Assembly: GCF_002288925.2 (NCBI RefSeq)
Contig: NW_022098001.1
Location: forward strand, 1,893,205 to 1,957,204
From: Delphinapterus leucas
Lineage: Eukaryota > Chordata > Mammalia > Artiodactyla > Monodontidae
Length of the DNA stretch: 64,000 nt
Direction: 5' to 3'
The notes under the pieces are model-generated. The model was not told the DNA's origin. It did no database searches and saw only the letters and a list, made by a program, of their open reading frames with translations. A program made the position numbers and the translations under genes. Positions 57,787-64,000 of this stretch are shown here, in pieces (the stretch's first letter is position 1; each line of letters starts with the position of its first letter).

Positions 57787-58485
57787 ATGCAACAATCACA
57801 AAATTCAGAACTTAAACATTTTAAATAAGTGACCTCAGAGTTCACAGATCCACTTATAAAGTGTATTCGCTATAAATTATTTTATAAGGAAGCAAATGCT
57901 ATAAATGACCCTACATTTGGAATCAGTTGAAATGCACAAGTGCTTTTAGGTTGACTTTTGAACTCCTCTGATTTGTGACACAGATAAGAGTAAATGATGG
58001 ACTGATGAATTTGTGCAGTTTCTTGGCAAGTTAAGGAATATGGTAAAGTAAATAGTTGATGATTTCAGGCTACTTTAAGTGTATTAAGCACTTTAAACTC
58101 TTTGTTCAGATATGAAGGCCTGTCCCTGGTACTTGAGGAATGTTTTCAGCTTCTTAGTTTTCCTTGAACTTGTATCCCAAGTCAGGGAGTCTTTGATTGT
58201 CCATCTTGATATAAACTTTGCCTCTTGTTTATGTCCTCTAACCTTGACTGTTTGCAGGACTGTGGCCTTGTCTTAATTGCTGCTACCTACAAGTGAATTT
58301 TAAGTTTGCCATTCTGATCAAGAGATCAGTTTACTTGTCCTAGAGCTGCTCCACCCCAGATTGACTGTCAAGTGTGCATGTATGCACATACATATGTAAT
58401 TTTGTTTGTGTGTTTGTCGTTATGAATGGTAGAGAAAAAGAATAAAGCTAAAATGCATAATCTGCTCCCTATATATACTTCCTAT
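57787..58485. other. Unassigned DNA
   Basis: No gene or confident repeat seen. Confidence 0.4.
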
Positions 58486-58489
58486 AAGG

Positions 58490-58680
58490 TGCTTCCTTAC
58501 TTTATTTTCTTTAATCTTCACAGCTTATGAACAGAAAATATACTTGCCCAATTAAAGCATATGTAAGGAATATACATAAGGAAACAAATGAGACAGAGGC
58601 CACGTATGTTAGTTAAAGTTACACAAATCAAAAGTGTGGAGCCAGAATTTATACACAGGACTCTATACTGTTTTCTGAAG
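58490..58680 (-). repeat. MIR SINE, degenerate
   Basis: 'tttctttaatcttcacagct', 'gaaacaaatgagacagaggc' and 'gtgtggagccagaatttata' follow the MIR reverse complement. Confidence 0.6.
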
Positions 58681-58802
58681 AATGTTTCTCAAAGTCTACT
58701 TGCAGCAGAATCTCCTCAGGCACTTGTTTAAAATGCACATTTATGGTTCCCGCCCCACCCCTGCCTCATGGAAACCTAGGGATAGATCCCAGAAACACTG
58801 CC
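58681..58802 (+). mobile_element. MER5-like (hAT) MITE
   Basis: 'tctcaaagtctacttgcagc', 'gaatctcctcaggcacttgt', 'ttaaaatgcacatttatggt' and 'cccgccccacccctg' match the MER5 layout. Confidence 0.65.
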
Positions 58803-58826
58803 CTAGTGTGTCCAGAAAATTCAAGG

Positions 58827-58861
58827 AACGATAGACTTTTTTTTTTTTTTTAACGATAGAC
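58827..58861 (-). repeat. 10 bp direct repeat flanking a pure T15 run
   Basis: aacgatagac occurs at 58827-58836 and 58852-58861 with only 15 T between. It fits a tail-only minus-strand insertion, though the flanking site is not a good L1 endonuclease match. Confidence 0.75.
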
Positions 58862-59323
58862 ATTTAAATGATCAAGAAATACTGGAATAAAGGATCTGAA
58901 AACTCAAATGACTTTTCCACTTGAAAAGTATTTTATGAAAGTGCCAGGCACCTGAAAGTAAGGGTTTATAGTGACAAATGTCCTTTCGGGGATGATTATG
59001 GCTTTATGCAAAGTTGATGCCAATAAATCTTTTCTACAAAGCTCAAGTCTCAGTCCAGCCTGGCAGGAAATCATTTTACCTGGCACTGCAATTCCAAAAG
59101 GAAAGCCAGCGAGGACAATTTTATGAATGTTGCTTTCCTGGCACTAGCTATCCGAAGATTAGTTGCATTGGCATAACTTTTTTCTCATAACCTGTTTGTA
59201 AATTGAGAATAGAAAAATATAGTCATTCATCTATGTAGAAAATTATAAAGACTGGAAATGAGGAAATAAACCAGAGTCTAAGACATCCAAAGGGAAATCA
59301 TCATTCTATGCATTAAATAAGCA

Positions 59324-59568
59324 AGGTTGTTGTTGTTGTTGTTGTTGTTGTTTTTCCTGTATGCGGGCCTCTCACTGTTGTGGCCTCTCCCGTTGCGGAG
59401 CACAGGCTCTGGACGCGCAGGCTCAGCGGCCATGGCTCACGGGCCCAGCCGCTCCGCGGCATGTGGGATCCTCCCGGACCAGGGCACGAACCCGTGTCCC
59501 CTGCATCGGCAGGTGGACCCTCAACCACTGCGCCACCAGGGAAGCCCTGTTGTTGTTGTTTTGTTGAA
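59324..59568 (-). mobile_element. ~200 bp CHR SINE inserted in (GTT)n
   Basis: Body about 59352-59547 on the minus strand ('tgcgggcctctcactgttgt' to 'gccaccagggaagccc'). Both flanks are GTT repeats (59326-59351 and 59548-59565), so the target duplication is tgttgttgtt-like and cannot be delimited exactly. All frames at 59313-59602 are SINE-derived. Confidence 0.92.
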
Positions 59569-59824
59569 TAAAGTGAAGGTATATCACATTAACATTCAAT
59601 GAGACACCAAAAGAAAAGAATGTTAATTTACAAAAAGGACCTTATTAACCTGCTAGGTTATCAAGAACTTCTAAAGCATTTTTTTCAAAGAGAGGTGATC
59701 TGATCTTCTTTTTTCTCACTATTTCACCTTAAAACTGGTTTTAAATAAGGCCTACTGTTCTTTAAAAATTCTAATATTGCCAGAATCTCAATATATGTTA
59801 AGTTTCTAGCCTAAATTCACCATT
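59569..59824. other. Unassigned DNA
   Basis: Short; nothing recognised. Confidence 0.4.
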
Positions 59825-60013
59825 AAGGAAAGAGTTGGGAATTCCTTGTCAATCCAGGGATTGGGACTCAGCGCGTTCACTGCTGTGGCCTGGGTTCAAT
59901 CCCTGTTCAGGGAACTAAGGTCCCAGAACTAAAATCACAAACTGTGCAGCACAGCCAAAAAACCAAAACACAACAAAACAACAACAACATAAAAGAAAAA
60001 AAAAGGAAAGAGT
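59825..60013 (+). mobile_element. Short-type CHR-like SINE with 11 bp duplication
   Basis: Head 'gggaattccttgtcaatcca', B-box region gggttcaatccctg, 'cagggaactaaggtcccaga', then an A-rich tail with (aac)n. Perfect duplication aaggaaagagt lies at 59825-59835 and 60003-60013. It resembles the 881-1090 element. Confidence 0.85.
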
Positions 60014-60194
60014 ACTTCTTCAAAGGCGTTTAGTTTTCAAAAATAAAGAAAAAGTCAAGTTTAAAAACAGCTGGTAGTAAAGAAAAGTATCGGAATGACA
60101 AGTAATAGCTGACCAGAACTAATATTAATAATTAGTAACTAATATTAATAAGAAATGGAGGGAGGAAGGAAGCTGGTCCATTGACTATAGAAAG

Positions 60195-60432
60195 GAAAGA
60201 ATATGAATTAACAGATGCACACTACTATTTATAAGATAGATAAACAACAAGGACCTACTGTATAGCACAGGGAACTATATTCAGTATCTTATAATAACCT
60301 ATAATGGAAAAGAATCTGAAAAAGAATATATATTTACATATATATATATACACACACATATATATATAACTGAATCACTTTGCTGTACACCTGAAACATC
60401 GTAAATCAACTAAACTTCAATTTTTAAAAAAA
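60195..60432 (+). mobile_element. Short L1 3' end with (TA)n
   Basis: 'caaggacctactgtatagca', 'gggaactatattcagtatct', 'tttgctgtacacctgaaaca' and 'aatcaactaaacttcaattt' plus poly(A). It contains a TA/CA-alternating stretch at about 60334-60369. No clear duplication was found. Confidence 0.8.
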
Positions 60433-60624
60433 GACTATGTTTGAATTCAAATGTTACTAATTTGGGGAGGAGGGGAAAGCCTGATATCAAGATTGACTCA
60501 GCATCCGAAAAAGTCATGAAATAATCATATCAGGTCTTGTGTGAATCGGGCACACAAACCTAAGAGGTAAAGGAGGTTTCCTGATTCAAGCTGATTGGAG
60601 CCAGAAAATGAATGATCTAACTTA
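60433..60624. other. Unassigned DNA between two L1 ends
   Basis: Nothing recognised. Confidence 0.4.
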
Positions 60625-60934
60625 GAGACTTTTCTAATTTTCTTTTTTTTTTTTAACGTCTTTATTGGAGTATAATTGCTTTACAATGTTGTGTTAGTTT
60701 CTACTGTATAACAAAGTGAATCAGCTATATGTATACATATATCCCCATATCCCCTCCCTCTTGCATCTCCCTCCCGCCCTCCCTATCCCACCCCTCTAGG
60801 TGGTCACAAAGCACCGAGCTGAGAGAGTAGCACTGACATATATACACTACCAAATGTAAAACAGATAGCTAGTGGGAAGCAGCTGCATAGCACAAGGAAA
60901 TCAGCTCGGTGCTTTGAGACTTTTCTAATTTTCT
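60625..60934 (-). mobile_element. 5'-inverted L1 3' end with 19 bp duplication
   Basis: Insert 60644-60915. 60644-60822 is antisense L1 3'UTR starting with poly(T) and 'aacgtctttattggagtata'. 60823-60915 is sense L1 sequence ('actgacatatatacactacc', 'cagatagctagtgggaagca'). The two parts overlap by 16 bp, forming a perfect inverted repeat (60807-60822 and 60901-60916). Perfect duplication gagacttttctaattttct lies at 60625-60643 and 60916-60934. This is the signature of twin priming. Confidence 0.95.
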
Positions 60935-62151
60935 GATTATGGATGCATAGGAATGAGTGAAAATATAATCTTTTTTTTCCACTTTTCAACAATCTTTCAA
61001 AAAGTATAACAAGATAATTTCATCCCATCCTGACAAGTTAAAAGTGTATGAGAGGGAGAGAGGCTGGCATCCTTTCTTGGCTCACCTTGGAGTTTCTCTG
61101 GCTGGGCTTATTCAGTCAGAATGGGAAGGGCAGGCAAAAAACTACCAAGAGCTGAATGCAATAGTTTATTTTGATTAAAGGCTTTATTCATGAAGCAGGT
61201 GATAAGAAGGATGGAAACACTCAAAGAGCCAGCTTGCCTGCCTGTCATACCAATTCTGCCACATAGGCATAAAGGCAGTGTATGAGTCAAAGATGAAAAC
61301 ACAGATCAAGCCTGTCAGCCTCCACTCATTCACCTGGCCACCTTGAGTATTGGTTATTATTCTAGCTCCTCTGTATTCTCTCTTTGGGGTCGCTTTCCAT
61401 ATTTCTGTTGATTAGATACTGCCTATCAGAGAAACTGGGGAAATAGGAAAAAAAGCAACTTGACTGTTGCTTGTAGTTTTAAAATATGAAGACTTTCCAA
61501 ATATTCTATTTGCAGAATCAGTTTATAACCCCCGCAATCACCAGGGCAAGGCAGTTAAACTTTCCTTCTCCACAAGTATCAATCTGCCCTTTTGTTACTT
61601 CATTTCACCTCCAGTGCTGCTTATGATGCTCCTTTTCATGTAATTTTCTCTGAAGAAGATGCTAGAGAAGTGGGACATCATGGGATCTTCCATAGGATCT
61701 GATGATGTGGTGGTGATGGTCTCTGGCCCTGCTGGTGGTAGTCAAAACTCAACACAGGAGTACGACATCCCAAGCAGGAAGCCACACTTGTCAAGGGACC
61801 AGCCACTAATGATTAATCCAGCTTTGCTCTTGGCACCACAAGATTCCTCTTCTGGTCTTGTTTTGCATGCAGGACAGCCCAGAGGAGCCTGATATTTTCT
61901 GTGGAAAATCATGTGATTGAATTTTCCTCAAGGCTAATTGGTAATTGGCTAATTTCCTTCCCTTCATTCAGGCATTGTTCTTCATCACTAAGAAGTTTCC
62001 TGCTGAGTTAATGTGCCCACTTTTTTATTTTAATATTTAGAATCAGTACATGTTCACTTGCTTTACCATCTTGAAAACTATATTTTATAATCTTAATGTA
62101 AATTATGCTTTATGAATCCTAAACAAAACTGACAAAAGTCTGTAATTGATT
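60935..62151. other. Unassigned DNA
   Basis: No gene recognised. The 77-residue frame at 61659-61892 and the minus-strand frame at 61108-61302 lack known motifs. Confidence 0.4.
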
Positions 62152-62376
62152 AAACCCATCTTTTGGAAGATGGGTTAAATAAATATTGGACTTCCCTGGT
62201 GGCGCAGTGGTTGGGAATCCGCTTGCCAATGCACGGGACATGGGTTTGATCCCTGGTCCGGGAAGATCCCACAAGCTGTGGAGCAACTAAGCCCGTGCGC
62301 CACAACTACCAAGCCTGCACTCTAGAGCCTGTGAGCCACGGGCTCTAGATGGGTTTCAAAACCCATCTTTTGAAAG
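62152..62376 (+). mobile_element. 3'-truncated CHR SINE ending in palindromes
   Basis: A CHR head begins at about 62188 (ggacttccctggtggcgcag, B box gggtttgatccctgg) but stops after 'agagcctgtgagccac', with no poly(A). The end is a hairpin (tctagagcc at 62321-62329 with ggctctaga at 62341-62349) joined to a second one (agatgggttt with aaacccatct, 62347-62368). The flanks share aaacccatcttttg (62152-62165 and 62359-62372). Confidence 0.75.
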
Positions 62377-62760
62377 TCCCACACTTTCAAGTTTTTAAAA
62401 AATGTTACTGATCTAATACCTGCTTTTCAAAAATGAAGTTAACTAAGATAATATGATTGACACTTTTTTCAGCTTACTTAATATTTTAAGCATTTATTTG
62501 CATGACTGTCCATTCTGATAACAATTCATTATGGTTGCCCTGATGCCACATGAATATTTGAACCAGTCATAATAAATCATATTAAATATTTATGATTAAT
62601 TAATTTGAATATTTGCTTCTATTTAGTATGAAACTGAATTAAAATATGCTAATAAAAGGTAAGAGATAAAAAAATTAGAAATGTTTATGAATATGTGCAT
62701 GAAAATCAATATTACCATTTTTCAAAGAGAAACAAATACATAAAATATAATTCCTTTAAG
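62377..62760. other. Very AT-rich unassigned DNA
   Basis: No gene or repeat recognised. Confidence 0.4.
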
Positions 62761-62761
62761 C

Positions 62762-62940
62762 GTGGCCTTTAGCATCAAACTGATCTCACTACCTGTTCTG
62801 AGTACTAGCTGTGTGTCCCCAGGCCCTTTTAAATTCTCAGTTTTTCTCATCTGGAAAATAGGAGGAAATAATAGTGTTTGTAGGGATTAGATAACATTTG
62901 TAAAGCAGTTAATGCTCAACACATAATGATAACAGTAATT
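62762..62940 (+). repeat. MIR SINE
   Basis: 'ctagctgtgtgtccccaggc', 'ctcagtttttctcatctgga', 'gtagggattagataacattt' and 'gttaatgctcaacacataat' are the MIR sense order. Confidence 0.73.
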
Positions 62941-63254
62941 GGTAGTCACTGAACAGTATGTTGATACTTACATTTTTATTTTTCAAAGTAGTAATCTCAA
63001 AAAAATTTTGTGCACTATTGGAACTTATGAAAAGCCGAATTATTAAGAGCAAAATCTCGCCCTTGTGTTTGTTTGAGTTGAGGAGTATTATACTCTGGAA
63101 ACTGAAGGACTTAATCAAAATAAGTCTGTGGGAAAAGACTCAAGCTGCTTAAGATAGTGGAATGAAACTTCAAACTTACCATGTACCCAAGCAAACTCTT
63201 CTCCACACTTCTGCCCTGTACCTGTTCCTTCCATGGTTTTCCCCATTTCAGTCC

Positions 63255-63445
63255 ATGGTAAATTCATTCTTCTAGGTGCTCAAACTAAAAACATCAAGAG
63301 TTATCCTTGACTCCTTTTTTCTTTTACTTGCCACATGCAATCCATCTACAAATCCTGATGGCTCTCCCTTCAAAAATATTGATACTTGACTACTTATCTC
63401 CACATCCTCTGCTATTCTACCCTGCTCTAACCTGAAGCACAAAAA
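63255..63445 (+). repeat. CR1/L2-like reverse transcriptase relic
   Basis: 'aagagttatccttgactcct', 'cacatgcaatccatctacaa' and 'gctattctaccctgctctaa' resemble the part of L2/CR1-type LINEs that encodes the end of the reverse transcriptase (an 'LGVxLDSS...HI' type stretch), now broken by indels. From recall, not checked. Confidence 0.45.
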
Positions 63446-64000
63446 ATTAAATCCTGTCTTAATTTGCATTTCTGTAAATACATAAGTATTAAAATATTCA
63501 TTACTACTTTTTCCATTTTATGCATTGAAAATTATCTTCAAAAATTTATCTATAGGTATCTTAAACTAAGAACCTCAAAATAAATAATACTAATTATTTT
63601 ATGGCATAGCCTTGCTCTTCATAAATAATGCAGTTAAAAATATCATATAACTTTTATTCAAATAAGTCATAGTGTAAAAATGTAGTAATTGCAAACCTCT
63701 AAATTACCATTTAATGATCAGTATTTATCAGTACAAAATGTACTGCATCAAACTAGCTTCTTTTTCTGTCATTAACTATGGGATGACTCTTTACTTTGTT
63801 AAGATCATTTCTCTATCTTGTTTCATTGCTTGCTTTTCTTCTGTTGGGAAACTATTAGAACCATGAAAATGAAGAGCTAAAGAGGAGGAAGAAAACATGT
63901 GTTACTTGGCCTTTCACACTGATCTTCACTAACCCATGTTTTCATGAGCACCAGATTCACCAAGTTTTCAAAGAGGAATAGCAAGTGTTTGATGATGAAG
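63446..64000. other. Unassigned AT-rich DNA
   Basis: Nothing recognised up to the window end. Confidence 0.4.

Noticed and set aside
60195..60432. Clear target duplication for the short L1 with (TA)n
   Set aside because: Candidate flanks (gactat... on both sides) match too poorly to claim.

Overview
This is mammalian nuclear DNA, almost certainly from a whale or dolphin (Cetacea). The strongest clue is the repeat content. There are twelve copies of tRNA-derived SINEs whose heads read like the cetacean/hippo CHR family (start ggcttccctggtggcgcag, pol III A box and B box). Several belong to a ~200 bp subtype ending in gcgtaccgc plus poly(A). There are also L1 tails ending in the caataaagatgtt form. 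The window is AT-rich, with no compact gene organisation, no CpG island and no convincing host exon. I read it as intergenic or deep-intronic DNA. Nearly all short open frames are chance frames or lie inside SINE and L1 copies.

Layout. 0-10 kb: an old MIR, a short-type CHR SINE, L2 LINE remains, an old L1 with a nested CHR SINE (7.9-9.7 kb), and a Tigger-like DNA transposon. 10-17 kb: two related retroviral-type LTRs in opposite orientation (10.1 and 14.75 kb), a third LTR of another family (16.8 kb), MIRs and a (GT)n tract. 18-32 kb: ancient repeats, 5'-truncated L1 inserts with perfect target-site duplications (19.8 and 22.2 kb), seven CHR SINEs between 21.2 and 31.6 kb, an old L1 carrying two SINEs at one site (24.1-26.7 kb), and a SINE that seems to have carried along 3' flanking DNA (27.8 kb).

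32.3-38.6 kb is the centrepiece: a full-length L1 on the + strand with 5'UTR, ORF1, ORF2, 3'UTR, poly(A) and an 11 bp target-site duplication. It is dead, with frameshifts, a stop and two SINEs inside ORF2. 38.8-46 kb: further old L1 pieces on both strands and a (GGGA)n tract. 49-52 kb: old L1, a long unassigned ancient repeat interrupted by a CHR SINE, then L2. 53-64 kb: MIRs, L2, MER5-like pieces, three very small insertions or duplications, a 5'-inverted L1 (60.6 kb), and a SINE ending in palindromes (62.2 kb).

I found no new gene system. What is worth a second look is the record of retrotransposition: nesting, repeated use of one target site, 3' transduction, twin-priming inversion, minimal insertions, and an inactive L1 with defined lesions. 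Family names for old repeats rest on recalled consensus features and were not checked against a library. Target-site duplications, poly(A) tails, hairpins and frame breaks were read directly.
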